Source: SZUA-365 sp049663345
Lineage (GTDB): Bacteria; Bacteroidota; Ignavibacteria; SZUA-365
NCBI GenBank assembly: GCA_049663345.1
Contig: JBATDG010000074.1
Coordinates: 1-64,000, forward strand
Direction of reading: 5' to 3'
DNA: 64,000 bases
Positions 51,708-62,100 of the stretch are shown here, piece after piece. Position 1 is the first letter of the stretch. The number at the start of each line of letters is the position of its first letter. Under the pieces are notes generated by a model. That model had not been told where the DNA came from and did not search any database. It worked only from the letters and a program-made list of their open reading frames with translations. The translations under genes and the position numbers were made by a program.

Positions 51708-52445
51708 ATGAAGAAGAATCGAATTGTGAAAGTGCTGATCATGCTTTCGCTCACCGCCGGTCTCGTATCCCTGCCCGCAACAATGTCCGGAGCATCGCTC
51801 TCGACAGGCAGCAGCAAGGAAACCAAGACCTCCAAAGCGGAGAAGAAGAAGTTGGCCCGCAAGGAACGCGCATTTTCTGTGCTTCGCGAGTACCTGCCAC
51901 GGTACGCCGATATTCTCGAAGCAGAGATTGTTCGGTTTGAAGACGCGTTTTACGGAGGCAGCTCTCTTCTCCCAATCAAAACCAATTTCGACCCCAGCTC
52001 ACCGTTTGCAAATCCTTTCATGCGTCTGCAGCTGATGCAGGTGATCAATAACTGGCTGGGTACGAGATACCGCTATGGCGGACACTCAAAATCAGGGATC
52101 GATTGTTCGGGATTTACTTCACGCGTAATGACTGAAGCCCTCGGACGAGATTTCGTCGGGACCTCCCGCAACCAGGCGGCGCAGTTTACGCCAATCACGG
52201 ATGTTGACAGTCTGCAGTTCGGCGACATGATTTTCTTCACCGGCACGCGTCGCAGCAGCAATCGCATCGGGCATGTTGGTATTTACCTGGGCAACGGTGT
52301 GTTTACACACTCTTCGACATCAGTGGGCGTCACATTCAACCATATCAATGACGGCTATTATTCTCGACGCTTCCGTTTCGGCGGCCGTTTCACAAACAGC
52401 CCTGCTTCTGATTTCGAACGCACAGGCGTTTACGCTAACCCCTAA
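51708..52445 (+). CDS. Secreted NlpC/P60 cell-wall hydrolase
   Basis: A 245-residue protein. A signal peptide (MKKNRIVKVLIMLSLTAGL) precedes a Lys-rich linker. The NlpC/P60 domain (residues about 110-230) has the catalytic Cys in SGIDCSGFTSR, the His in NRIGHVGIYLGNG and a further His in VFTHSSTS. It should cleave peptidoglycan stem peptides in the periplasm. The 287-base region before it holds no other gene; an ATG with an upstream GGAGC is used. Confidence 0.93.
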   Translation: MKKNRIVKVLIMLSLTAGLVSLPATMSGASLSTGSSKETKTSKAEKKKLARKERAFSVLREYLPRYADILEAEIVRFEDAFYGGSSLLPIKTNFDPSSPFANPFMRLQLMQVINNWLGTRYRYGGHSKSGIDCSGFTSRVMTEALGRDFVGTSRNQAAQFTPITDVDSLQFGDMIFFTGTRRSSNRIGHVGIYLGNGVFTHSSTSVGVTFNHINDGYYSRRFRFGGRFTNSPASDFERTGVYANP

Positions 52446-52499
52446 TCCCCCGCACAGGCAGCGCTCTGCTGTCCCGCCAATACACATGACCTGAGTTTG

Positions 52500-52528
52500 A
52501 AAGAGTCCGCCACATGGCGGACTCTTTA
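52500..52528. terminator. Bidirectional terminator
   Basis: AAAGAGTCCGCC-ACAT-GGCGGACTCTTT is a perfect 12-bp stem with T-runs on both strands. On the minus strand it overlaps the stop codon of the desaturase-family gene. It separates two convergent genes. Confidence 0.9.
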
Positions 52529-53149
52529 CGTTTTTGTCCGCTGCAATTCTGTTCGGAATACGATATCCCACAATGGAGAACTCACCCCGTAGCCGGCCTC
52601 CGAATTCTGGAAATGGTGCCGCATGTGCCATTCACGAAGCCTTCCGAACACTCTTCCCTTAATCGGGAAGTGATGCACAGCGTAATGCGTCATGTCGTAG
52701 ACAAGATATCCAACAAGGAACCCGGCGGTGAAGGGTGCGGCCGAAGCGTATCCAAGGACTGCCACAAACAGGAAATAAAAGAGCGCGCTGAGCGGGAGAC
52801 TGATCGACGGCACCATAACCAGGCGAAGCGGGTCGCTGGGATAATCATGATGGACGCCGTGAAACATCCAGTGGTATCGCTTCCCCCATTCACTTTTGGG
52901 ATGGTAGTGAAATACAAACCGATGCAGCACGTACTCGGTGAAGGTCCAAAAAATCAATCCCAACACCCCTAAGAACACAATATCCATGCTGCCGTACTTG
53001 TAGTAGCTTGCCGAATAAACAACAAACGCTGTGATGATTGGAAGGAACACCAATAACGGTACGCTCCAATGAACATGCGAGAGTATTTCCGCAATATCAT
53101 TTTTAAACATTCGCGGAGTTTCGCGCTTGTTGGAAACAAACATCTTCAT
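52526..53149 (-). CDS. Fatty acid hydroxylase/sterol desaturase family protein
   Basis: A 207-residue integral membrane di-iron enzyme. The His boxes HRFVFHYH, HGVHHDYP, THYAVHH and HMRHHFQN give the usual ligands. The short form resembles bacterial FA2H/ceramide-type hydroxylases; the chain or sterol substrate is unknown. The start is the ATG at 53149; an ATG 14 codons further in (MFKND) is an alternative. Confidence 0.92.
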   Translation of the reverse strand: MKMFVSNKRETPRMFKNDIAEILSHVHWSVPLLVFLPIITAFVVYSASYYKYGSMDIVFLGVLGLIFWTFTEYVLHRFVFHYHPKSEWGKRYHWMFHGVHHDYPSDPLRLVMVPSISLPLSALFYFLFVAVLGYASAAPFTAGFLVGYLVYDMTHYAVHHFPIKGRVFGRLREWHMRHHFQNSEAGYGVSSPLWDIVFRTELQRTKT

Positions 53150-53246
53150 AGTGGCAGCTCTTGATAACGGTGAATGAACCTACAACGAATCCTTGCCTGA
53201 ATTAAGTTCCAATTTTCTGAGTCACGACGATCATTGCAGAATAAAT

Positions 53247-53277
53247 CGAAAAGGCACTCGCTGTATGGAGTGCCTTT
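53247..53277 (-). terminator. Terminator of the YncE-like gene
   Basis: On the minus strand AAAGGCACTC-CATACAGC-GAGTGCCTTTT forms a 10-bp stem followed by Ts. It lies about 85 bases after the stop of the beta-propeller gene. Confidence 0.75.
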
Positions 53278-53359
53278 CCGGTTCAAAAACTATTTCAGTG
53301 CAGAAAAATGATGCGACCGGATGAACAGCCCTGACGCTGCACGGCAGCAGGTCGTGAAT

Positions 53360-54376
53360 TTAACGTTCGAGGACGACAATCCCGCCGATGGTCGTACGAA
53401 GTGAAATCGACCGGATGTGTTCGAGTGTCAGCATGTTGTACCACTTTAAATCGCTCGATGCGACGTACACGACCTTATTGTCGTGGTTGACGGCGATGCC
53501 ATGCAGCACGACGCCGGAGTTGAAAATCTTGGTGATTTCATTCTTGGAAGCGTCGATTACGTTGACGCCATCCACTTCCTTGAAAGTATCCTTGTGATTG
53601 ATCACAAAGGCGTACTTCCCATCGGGACTGAAGACAATCCGCTTCTGGATGCCCGTCTGATGATTTGGGACAGGGATGACTGCGGTCTGCTGATAATTGG
53701 CGGTATTGACAACCTGGATTTGATTCGCCGAGCCGTAGCTGACATATGCCATAGGCGCGGTCGGACTGCAGGCAATGCCCCAAAGCTTGGTCTCGTGACC
53801 CGCAAGCAGCTTAACCGTACCGATCTGTTTGAAATCGGAAGTACTGAACACCCGGATTCCCTCACCCTTGTTGACAACAAAAAGCTTGGTGCCATCATTG
53901 GACACCGACATCGCGCTGATGCTTTTCCCTGCGTCGAATTGCGCAATGATGTTTTCTTTCTGCGTATCGATCACGTAGATGCGAAGCTCGCGTGAAGCAT
54001 CGTCGGCACGTTCTGCGATGAAAATTCGTGTCCCTTCCCAGTTCCTGATCATAGCCCCTGCATTAATACCGCGGCGGTTAACAGGCAGCCGAAGCACCTG
54101 CTTCTCCGTTGCTTCAGCAATATCGATGATCGATACGGTGATGTCTCCTGTGTTGCTGACATACAGCTTGGTTTTGTCAGCATTCACTACAATATCCAGA
54201 GGATCGCGGCCGACCTGGATGCGTTGAATCAAACGGCTGGCGCCGGGATCTACCACAGCGATATTTCCCTCGTCAGTAAGAGCAGCGTACACATAGGGTT
54301 TCTGTGCGGACGCTATTTCATTGCAAAATAAAACCGCCAGGATAATCAGGGAGAAAGTGGTGAGGATTCGTTTCAT
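53360..54376 (-). CDS. YncE/YVTN-type beta-propeller protein, secreted
   Basis: A 338-residue protein with a signal peptide (LTTFSLIILAVLFCNEIASAQ) and repeats of about 40 residues with YVSNTGDITVSIIDIAE, GTKLFVVNKGEGIRVFS and GKYAFVINHKDTFKEVDG, typical of the seven-bladed YVTN/YncE propellers. Binding partner unknown. The ATG at 54376 gives the clean signal peptide; a longer frame to 54457 lacks one. Confidence 0.85.
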   Translation of the reverse strand: MKRILTTFSLIILAVLFCNEIASAQKPYVYAALTDEGNIAVVDPGASRLIQRIQVGRDPLDIVVNADKTKLYVSNTGDITVSIIDIAEATEKQVLRLPVNRRGINAGAMIRNWEGTRIFIAERADDASRELRIYVIDTQKENIIAQFDAGKSISAMSVSNDGTKLFVVNKGEGIRVFSTSDFKQIGTVKLLAGHETKLWGIACSPTAPMAYVSYGSANQIQVVNTANYQQTAVIPVPNHQTGIQKRIVFSPDGKYAFVINHKDTFKEVDGVNVIDASKNEITKIFNSGVVLHGIAVNHDNKVVYVASSDLKWYNMLTLEHIRSISLRTTIGGIVVLER

Positions 54377-54580
54377 GTGTAAACTCGTTAGGCTATGGGT
54401 AAGGACTACTCGGCTCAGTACAATGGTAGCAAACGCGGATGTCTCAATCAAGAACATCGGTCGAAAAAACCTTTTTTACAGGAGTCCGGCGTGCAGCTCA
54501 TTCGGTAGGGGCATGAATTGTTCCATTGTTTCCAACTGACCGGATTCCGATAATACAATGATATCAACAACAGTGTTCCC

Positions 54581-55801
54581 ATGAGAGTCTATTTCCCCAT
54601 TATCTTCAGCATGGCAGTGATCGCGATCCTCAGCGGACTCGAGATCTTTCTGCTAAAAAAAATTCATCGCGACTGGTGGCAGCACCGGAAGGTGCGGAAG
54701 ATTTCGTTTGGCATTCCATTAGTCGGTATCGCCGGACTGCTGCTCTGGGCCGCCGGCGTCGCAGCGGAAGTTGATCTGCTTGTCACTACCGGGGCAACGC
54801 TGACATCAGTCATTCTCGTGCTGGGACTTGCCCTGATGATCTCACTGCCGCTCTCAGGCATGTTTCATGCAGGAGACCGGCTCATCGCGCTGCTGATGAG
54901 GAAGCGCAATGAGCGCCGGGGTGAGGAAGCTCCGCCAGATCCGAAACGACGCCAGCTGCTGACCACCTCGGCCGCAATATTTCCGGTGATGGCGATCGCC
55001 GCCGGCGGGAAAGGACTGGCCACGGCATACAGCGAACCTCAGATGCCGGTCATCCCGCTCGTGTACCCGGATCTGCCGGCCGGACTCGAGGGCCTGCGCA
55101 TACTTCACATTACCGATTCGCACATCGGCCTCATCATCAGCCTTGAGGACGTCGAACGAATGGTGGAGCTTTCGGCCCTGCAAAAACCTGATATCGTTTT
55201 GCTGACTGGCGATTTTTCCGACGACGCCGATATTTACCTGGATGCCCTCCGCCTCGCGGGTCAGATCCCAAGCCGCTACGGCAGCTTCGCCTCCATCGGG
55301 AATCACGAATACTTTCGAGGAATCAAGACGATCATACGGGCCTATGAAAAAGGCCCCATACCTCTTTTTCTCAATTCCGGCACCACTGTCGATATCAACG
55401 GTACTCCGCTGTATATCGGCGGGGCGGATGATCCGCGCAGCAACTTCGGCTTGCCTGCGGGATTTTTCGCGCAGAGTATCGAACTTGCGATGCGCGATGC
55501 TCCGATGGATGCGTTTTCCATTCTCATGTGCCATCGCCCTGACGGATTCGATGATGCGGCCCGCGCCGGCATTCCCCTGGTCCTGTCCGGCCATACGCAT
55601 GGCGGACAGATCGGCATTAACGGACGCAGCCTGCTATCCGCAATAATTCCCGAGAAGTACATGTGGGGATTGTATGAGAATAACGGCTCGAAGCTGTACG
55701 TAGCCGCGGGCGCGGGGCATTGGTTCCCGTATCGCCTGGGCTGCCCGACAGAAATTCCCCTCTACGTTCTGACCTCATCGAGGCCTGGCGCTCACGAGTG
55801 A
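54581..55801 (+). CDS. Membrane-anchored metallophosphoesterase
   Basis: A 406-residue protein. Three or so TM segments lie in the first 130 residues, followed by RRQLLTTSAAIFPVMAIAAG, which resembles a second hydrophobic export segment. The calcineurin-like domain covers about 165-400: HITDSHIG, LLTGDFSDD, IGNHEY, LMCHRPDGF and LSGHTHGGQIG give the metal ligands. The YkuE-type topology puts the catalytic domain outside. The stop overlaps the convergent DUF2461 gene by 10 bases. Confidence 0.9.
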   Translation: MRVYFPIIFSMAVIAILSGLEIFLLKKIHRDWWQHRKVRKISFGIPLVGIAGLLLWAAGVAAEVDLLVTTGATLTSVILVLGLALMISLPLSGMFHAGDRLIALLMRKRNERRGEEAPPDPKRRQLLTTSAAIFPVMAIAAGGKGLATAYSEPQMPVIPLVYPDLPAGLEGLRILHITDSHIGLIISLEDVERMVELSALQKPDIVLLTGDFSDDADIYLDALRLAGQIPSRYGSFASIGNHEYFRGIKTIIRAYEKGPIPLFLNSGTTVDINGTPLYIGGADDPRSNFGLPAGFFAQSIELAMRDAPMDAFSILMCHRPDGFDDAARAGIPLVLSGHTHGGQIGINGRSLLSAIIPEKYMWGLYENNGSKLYVAAGAGHWFPYRLGCPTEIPLYVLTSSRPGAHE

Positions 55802-56499
55802 TCGACCAGCCAGCGAACAAACGGCGACATTGCCGAGAAATGTTCAACCAGCTTGTCGAGCAGATCGGCCTCGGTGACCAGTGCAACGGGAAGCGTCTGC
55901 CAGCATAAAAACTGCTTTTTCTTCAGAAGATCAAGAGCCGGGTGTTCCTTGTCGTATCCCTGCGGCACCCTCGCCAATTCCTCTCCCGTCAATTTTCCGA
56001 AAAACCGCTTGTACTTTTTGTCCTTGAGAATAGCTCGAAGCGGAGCGGCGTCTGCATCAATGGCTTTCCGGATGTTTTTCAAGCGATCGCCTTGCGGTGC
56101 GTACAATCCCCCGCCGATGCCGAGTTCCTCCGGCGTGATGTGGAAATAAAACGCAGCATCGTTTTTTCTATCGAATCCCCGGAAGGTGAATGCCGCGGCG
56201 ATCCAGATTTTATACGGCGACTTGTCTGAACTGAAGCGGACGTCACGATAGATGCGGTACATCGCCTTCTTCGGTTCGATAACAATTTCGGGATCGACCA
56301 TGAAGAGGCGGGCAGCGAGTCCGCCGAGGAGCATCTGCATCGGCTCTTTCACGTTCTGCTCGTAGCGGTCCTTGTTTTCGGCGAACCATTCGCGAGTATT
56401 GTTTTTCTTCAGCTCTCTCAAAAATCGCAGCGTGTCAGCCGGAAAGCCGGAGAACGGCGGCAGCGTGTCTTCGTGGAAGGGATTTATCTGTCTGGCCAT
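55792..56499 (-). CDS. DUF2461 family protein
   Basis: A 235-residue protein of the DUF2461 family: FLRELKKNNTREWFAENKDRYE at the start, AMYRIYRDVRFSSDKSPYK and GGGLYAPQGDRLKNIRKAI in the middle. Function unknown; distribution is broad. The ATG at 56499 overlaps the end of trmO by 16 bases, so they share a transcript. Confidence 0.92.
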   Translation of the reverse strand: MARQINPFHEDTLPPFSGFPADTLRFLRELKKNNTREWFAENKDRYEQNVKEPMQMLLGGLAARLFMVDPEIVIEPKKAMYRIYRDVRFSSDKSPYKIWIAAAFTFRGFDRKNDAAFYFHITPEELGIGGGLYAPQGDRLKNIRKAIDADAAPLRAILKDKKYKRFFGKLTGEELARVPQGYDKEHPALDLLKKKQFLCWQTLPVALVTEADLLDKLVEHFSAMSPFVRWLVDHS

Positions 56500-57284
56500 A
56501 GGGAGCTCATGATTTTAATAAAATGGAGATGAAGATCTTTATCTTCGTAGGTATCCGGACTTGCGTGCAGTTCTGCCTGCGAATAGCCGCTGTAAACTTC
56601 ATGAATGTGCACGATGCGATCGGCGTCATCGACAGAAAAGCGCAGCCGCCAGGTGCGGTAAGCAAGCTGGTATTCGTTCGCCGCTCCCTCGATGGGGCGA
56701 ATCCTTTTGCGATCGCCATCGCGGGGAGCCGCTTCGAGCTGAGTCTTCACAAAGGGATGGAGGTCCACTCCGTGCTCGCGCAGGAAATTCATCTGTGCCT
56801 CAGCGCGGACGCCGTATTGCACGCTGAATAAATCTTCGCTTCGCGGAATCCAGCCGGTCACCGCATCGGGAAAGCTGTCAGCGTAGGGCAGATAGGGTTT
56901 GATATCCAGAACCGGCGTTCCGTCCAGAAGATCGCATTCGGAGATCCACAGGGTGAGTCCCTCGATCTTCAACAGCCGCACACAGCTCAGTCCAATCGGA
57001 TTTGGCCGGTACGGAGCGCGGGTGGCGAACACGCCGACCTTGTCTTTCCGGTGACGCGGAACATTGACCCGAGGCTTCCAACCTTCATTCAGGTGAAACA
57101 CGTAGACCAGCCAGATTCGTTCGATGCCCTGCAGATCATCAAGCGCTTGTTCGAAGTTGCTGCCGGAATTCAGAACCAGCTGCGAGCTGTGCTCATCGTC
57201 CAGCGTTCCCTGCCGCGGCACGTCGTAGCGGTGGCGACGCTCTGATGTGATGGTGCCGATTGCTGTGAATGTCCATGAAGTCAT
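56484..57284 (-). CDS. trmO: tRNA (N6-threonylcarbamoyladenosine37-N6)-methyltransferase TrmO
   Basis: A 266-residue TsaA/TrmO protein. The N-terminal VirR/YaeB barrel shows FTAIGTITSE, RIWLVYVFHLNEGW, GVFATRAPYRPNPIGLSCVR and LDIKPYLPYADS, the SAM-binding and substrate signature. Residues after about 150 form a C-terminal extension common in the longer class. The start is the ATG at 57284; the frame stays open into a tandem repeat upstream but without a supported start. Confidence 0.9.
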   Translation of the reverse strand: MTSWTFTAIGTITSERRHRYDVPRQGTLDDEHSSQLVLNSGSNFEQALDDLQGIERIWLVYVFHLNEGWKPRVNVPRHRKDKVGVFATRAPYRPNPIGLSCVRLLKIEGLTLWISECDLLDGTPVLDIKPYLPYADSFPDAVTGWIPRSEDLFSVQYGVRAEAQMNFLREHGVDLHPFVKTQLEAAPRDGDRKRIRPIEGAANEYQLAYRTWRLRFSVDDADRIVHIHEVYSGYSQAELHASPDTYEDKDLHLHFIKIMSSLWPDR

Positions 57285-57294
57285 TCTCCAATAT

Positions 57295-57444
57295 ATGAAA
57301 CAGCAGAAACGGGTGCGAGAGCCGGCGATACGCCTGCGGGCTATGGAATGCGGCTGTGGAGTACAAAACATGAAACAGCCGAAACGGGTGCGAGGGCCGG
57401 CGGTACGTCTGCGGATTGAGGAAGACGGCTGTGGAGTACAAAAC
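57295..57444. repeat. 75-bp tandem duplication
   Basis: Two copies (57295-57369 and 57370-57444), each starting ATGAAACAGC and ending GGCTGTGGAGTACAAAAC, about 85% identical. They lie in the divergent gap of about 290 bases between trmO and the aldehyde dehydrogenase gene, where no other gene is supported. Confidence 0.85.
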
Positions 57445-57577
57445 TGCGCGAAAGCATCACAGCAGCGGCTGTGTAATTCTGATTGCGGCAACAGAAACGG
57501 AATCAGGAAATCCGTATTTTGGGGATTGCGATGACCTGCATCGCCGCATGATTCCACGATGTTCGTGAGTATGGTAT

Positions 57578-59140
57578 ATGGATCTGATCGACCGCATTTC
57601 TCCAATCGACGATGTTCCCCCGGAACTTCATCCCCCGCAAGTAGACCTGAGGGAATATCTCAGCACCACGCTTCAAGCGTGGGATGGTCCCGTGCAGCAG
57701 GTGTTTTCTCCAGTACCGCTGCGCAACGGCGCGATCGTGCATTTTCCACGCCTTGGTTCGTATCCCGATCTGGGCGAAGACCAGGCAGGGGACGCGCTGT
57801 ACGCTGCGCTGGAGGCCTTCGATTCAGGCGACGGTCCATGGCCATCCCTGTCACTTGAGGAGCGTGCCGATCACGTGAGGGCCTTTATCGAGGTGCTGCG
57901 TCCGCTGCGCGACGCAATCGCACTGCATATCATGTGGGAAGTGGGAAAAGTCCATTCCGAGGCACTTAATGAATTCGACCGTACGCTCGAGTACGCCCTT
58001 GAAACCGTGGAGGCTGCATTGGCGCTCGACAAGCGCGAACGCCGCGACACTTTGCTGCAGCAGGTCATTGGGCGCGTGGACCTTCTTCCGATCGGCGTGG
58101 TGCTCTGTGTCGGACCGTACAATTACCCTTTCTACGAAACCCTTACCAACGCCATTCCCGCACTCCTGATGGGCAACAGCGTTATCATCAAGGTTCCGCC
58201 GCGGGGCGGGCTTCTGTACGCCCACCTGCTGCCGCACTTTGCCGCACATTTCCCCGAGGGCACTGTCGCCCTTCTGTTCGGTGAGGGTGAGCCGCTGCTT
58301 GCTCCGCTCATGAGGTCAGGAGACATCGATGTCTTCGCGTTCATCGGCAGCAGTGCGGTAGCCGATGAACTCATCGCCAGTCACCCGGCCCCGCATCGGC
58401 TTCACAAGTTGCTGGGACTCGAAGCGAAGAATGCGGCCATCGTTTTCCGCGATGCGCCGATGGACATCACGGTGAAAGAGTGCATCAAGGGAGCGCTCGC
58501 TTTCAACGGCCAGCGCTGCGCAGCGATAAAAATGATTCTGGTTCAGGAAGATGCGGCCGAGGCATTTCTCGATCGCATGGTGCAGGAGCTGGAGCGCTGC
58601 GAGCCCGGCATACCGTGGGAGGACGTCCGCAGCACGCCCCTGAGCAGCACGGAGCATACGGCTTGGCTCGCAGAGCTGCTGGAGGACGCAATGAGCGGCG
58701 GTGCAGTCGTGCGGAATCCCGGCGGTGGAGAGTGTTTTTATACGCTGATGCGCCCCGCACTGCTCACAGGCATAAATTCGGGTATGCGGATTTTTGAGGA
58801 AGAGCAGTTCGGTCCGATTATTCCGGTTCTCACATTTCGTGAAGAATCGGAGGCGCTGTCGTATCTGAAGTATTCGCGGTACGGACAGCAGTGCAGCGTG
58901 TTCGGCTCCTCGCCGGAACAACTCACGCGGGTGGTCACTGCCGCCGCGAGGTATGTTGGGCGCGTGAATATCAACGGGAAGTGTCAGCGCGGTCCCGACC
59001 ATTTTCCCTTCACCGGGAAACGCGATTCCGCTCTCGGCACGGTATCCATCGAGGAAGCGTTGCGGCGCTTCTGCATCAGCACCGTGATCGCGACACCGGA
59101 GTATCCGGAGAATACGGCGCTGTGGTCGGCTATGTTCTGA
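57578..59140 (+). CDS. Aldehyde dehydrogenase, GAPN-like (non-phosphorylating NADP-GAPDH type)
   Basis: A 520-residue ALDH. GPYNYPFYETLTNAIPALLMGN and HKLLGLEAKNAAIV hold the cofactor and catalytic Glu region, and the nucleophile is Cys in FNGQRCAAIK near residue 310. Near the end NINGKCQRGPDHFPFTGKRD with GTVSIEEALRRFCI matches the GAPN branch that oxidises glyceraldehyde 3-phosphate to 3-phosphoglycerate with NADP. Other aldehydes are possible. No neighbouring glycolytic gene. Confidence 0.82.
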   Translation: MDLIDRISPIDDVPPELHPPQVDLREYLSTTLQAWDGPVQQVFSPVPLRNGAIVHFPRLGSYPDLGEDQAGDALYAALEAFDSGDGPWPSLSLEERADHVRAFIEVLRPLRDAIALHIMWEVGKVHSEALNEFDRTLEYALETVEAALALDKRERRDTLLQQVIGRVDLLPIGVVLCVGPYNYPFYETLTNAIPALLMGNSVIIKVPPRGGLLYAHLLPHFAAHFPEGTVALLFGEGEPLLAPLMRSGDIDVFAFIGSSAVADELIASHPAPHRLHKLLGLEAKNAAIVFRDAPMDITVKECIKGALAFNGQRCAAIKMILVQEDAAEAFLDRMVQELERCEPGIPWEDVRSTPLSSTEHTAWLAELLEDAMSGGAVVRNPGGGECFYTLMRPALLTGINSGMRIFEEEQFGPIIPVLTFREESEALSYLKYSRYGQQCSVFGSSPEQLTRVVTAAARYVGRVNINGKCQRGPDHFPFTGKRDSALGTVSIEEALRRFCISTVIATPEYPENTALWSAMF

Positions 59141-62100
59141 TCAGCGAATGCGGGCTATGCGTCCGATGTACTCGATGTCGCCGTCGTCGCTCTTCACGAT
59201 GAGTTTGTAGAAATAGACTCCGTTGGCGCATTGATCGCCGTCCTCGTCGCGTCCGTCCCAGCCGACAGTGTTGAAGCCGATGCGGAGGGTTCCTGGTGGA
59301 ATGCCGATATTCCGGATTCTCCTGCCCGCGACGGTATAAAAGCGAAGCTCCCCTTCCCTCGGTGCGTTGTCGCCGCTCAGCATAAAAGTGATGTCCGTTT
59401 TATCCGTGAAGGGACTCGGATACGGAAATACCTGGAGAATGCGTGAGTTGGCGTCCACATACACGCGCACTGTCTTATCCTCCGCAAAGGCAGGATTCCC
59501 CAGCATATCCACTGCATTCCAGCGAAGCAGATGTTCGCCGTTCTCGAGTTCAAGGGCGACCCGGAATTGTGCTGCGCGTCCGGGTGCGCCTGCGTCGAAG
59601 CGGACACGGGAATCCGACGAAGGAATATTCACATCATCGATTGCGAGATGGAAGAGTGCGGGGTCCGTTATTGGAATGCTGTTCCCCGGCAGCAGCGATA
59701 GCACAACTTCCGGCTGCGCGGCGACATAATCGCCGTCGAAGGGATCCGAGCCGTCGATCTGCAGGGTCAGTTCCGGAGAACTGGTATCGCCGCGCACGGT
59801 AAAGCCGAGCTGGAACAGATTATTCTCGCGATACTGTTCGCGGATACTATGCTCAGGATCGATTTCCACCATGAGACGATAGCGGCCCGGCAGCTTCAGC
59901 GCCGCGAAATGAATCAGCGTGTCCTTCCGTTCCATGAAGCGGAGGGACGGAAGCGCTGCCGTAAGATCTTCGACAGGCGCACCGTTCGCAGTGGTCACAC
60001 GCAGCTGCAGAGAGGTCGCCGGGGCCGTGCTTTCTCCCGCATTCACCACTCCAATACGCAGCGCAGGAGAAGCGCCGATCTCGAGGCTGTCTAGTTCAAG
60101 TGCGACGGATTGATAGTTCATCGCAAGTTCCGGAAGGTACTGCAGTGAAAGATCCACCGCGCGCAGTATGGGAATTTCTCCCAACTGCCGCTGCTTCAGA
60201 TCAATTTCCACCCGCAGGTCCGGGAAGCGCAGGGGATCGATGCTCTGAAGATCAACCAGCGTTTCCGTGCCGCGAATGAGCAGCGTGTCTTCGGCGCCGG
60301 TGCGCAGGCCGAGGAGGCGGAGCTCGATACTCCCGTCCAGCTTTTCTCCCTGAACCCGCAGCTGCCGCCACGCTTGAGCCGGTCCCACCGGAGGCGTGCG
60401 CAGCGTTCCGGCCGGGGGAAGAGCGCTGATGGTGCTGTCGAGGACTGCGCGTCCCACCAGGCGGGCGAGGTTGATTTCCGCGACGGAGCCGGTGGCCGCG
60501 CCGGGGTGTCCGATTAGGGACCAGGAGCCGCGGTCATCGAGCTTTGTGATAAACGCGCTTCCCAGGCGCTGGATTTGCGGCGTGAAGCGATCGACATTGG
60601 GCAGCGGATTTCCAGCAGTTGCGATGGCGACGATATGTCCGCCGCTAACCGCGTCGAGAAAGACCGCAAGCGAATCCGCCTGCGCCGCGCTGTTGCGCGT
60701 GGCGAAAATGCGCATGGCCGTGATTTCAAAACTCACACTGTCTAGGACAACCACACCGTAGCCGTCGAGTCCGGGAAAGGGCAGCGCTTCCTCGCCGTCG
60801 ACCAGAATCGAGGCGGTGTTGCCAGCCAGGGCGCCGGCAGAACTTACGCGCAATGTCCGCTGCGCTGCGAGGGGACGCACCGTTCCGTCCCCCGCGACAA
60901 GCTGCGAAACGGTACAGAGTCCGAATGAGACGCTGTCTGCAAAAACGACACCCGGTGTGCCGCGCGAATTCAGCAGGTGCGGCGCCGCCTGGAATCCCGT
61001 CGCGGGATCGGCATTCACGCGCCAGAAATACGGCGTGTTGGTCTGCACTCCCGCAGGAAGCGTGGTGGAGGAAAGAACATCCCCGTACACGCCTTGCACA
61101 TCAACAGGAGAGGCAAAGGTGATATCGGAATCGAATTCCCAGAGAATTCCCCGAATCTCATCGACCGTAGTGACAGGATTCAGCAGACGAATCTTGCTCC
61201 ACTCCCCGCTGCTGAGCGCAGGAAAAGCATTCGCGACAGCGAATTGCGACGAGAGCAGCAGCACCTGATATTCAGTACTGTTGTTGTCTTCGCGCGATTC
61301 CTCAATTCGCGATTCGGGATCGAGTTCGAGCCGCAGCTGAAAGCTTCCCGCGCGGCGGGGAGAAGGCACGGCCACGATGAGGGTATCGTGAATCAGCGGC
61401 GCGGGGAAAGAGATACCGACGGTGGAGAGTGTTGCGGCTCCATCAAGGAGGGTGATATTCATGCCGAGTTCACCACTGATTCCGCGGCCATAATTCTCCA
61501 CTACAACAGTGAAGCGCAGCGTGTCAACGACGTCGGTGAGAATTTCGCTGACGGGTTGAACTGCGATTTCCGGGAAGGTGAAATCCGGCAGATCGGCGAT
61601 GGCGAGCGCGAGAATCGGATCGCCGATGAGAGTGCTCATGGTGACCGCGTTGAGATTCGCCTGGCTTCGTCCGAACGTTGTGAGCAGTTCCGCCCTCGCG
61701 AGGCGATGTGCGTCGCCCAGCTGGTGGATACCTTCCTGCAGCAGCTGACGATAAAAAAGGCGGGGGAAATTCGAGCCCGATGCGCGGTAGCCGAAGGCCG
61801 CGTTGCCGATGTAGGCGATCGCCTGGGCGCCGACCGGGACGACGCATTTCTCGGCGAAGCTCGCGACGTCAGGTTCTGCAAAGCGTGCGGATGAGCAGCC
61901 GAAATCCGTAATCAAGGAGCCCCGGCCGCTTTCATTCTCTAGCTGGGCAGGATCGTTGATGGAATTATCCCACGTCGTTGTGGCGCTATGGCCGACAAAG
62001 GAAATGGACAATCCACCTTCCGCAACACGCTGCTTCACGAACTGTTCAGACACGGGACCGAAATTGCTCGGGGGTTCGGAGGTCTTGTAGAAATGAGTGC

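Noticed and set aside
57247..57534. 95-residue plus-strand frame over the 75-bp repeat
   Set aside because: It mostly consists of the duplicated 25-residue block, lies antisense to trmO's start and shows no conserved motif.
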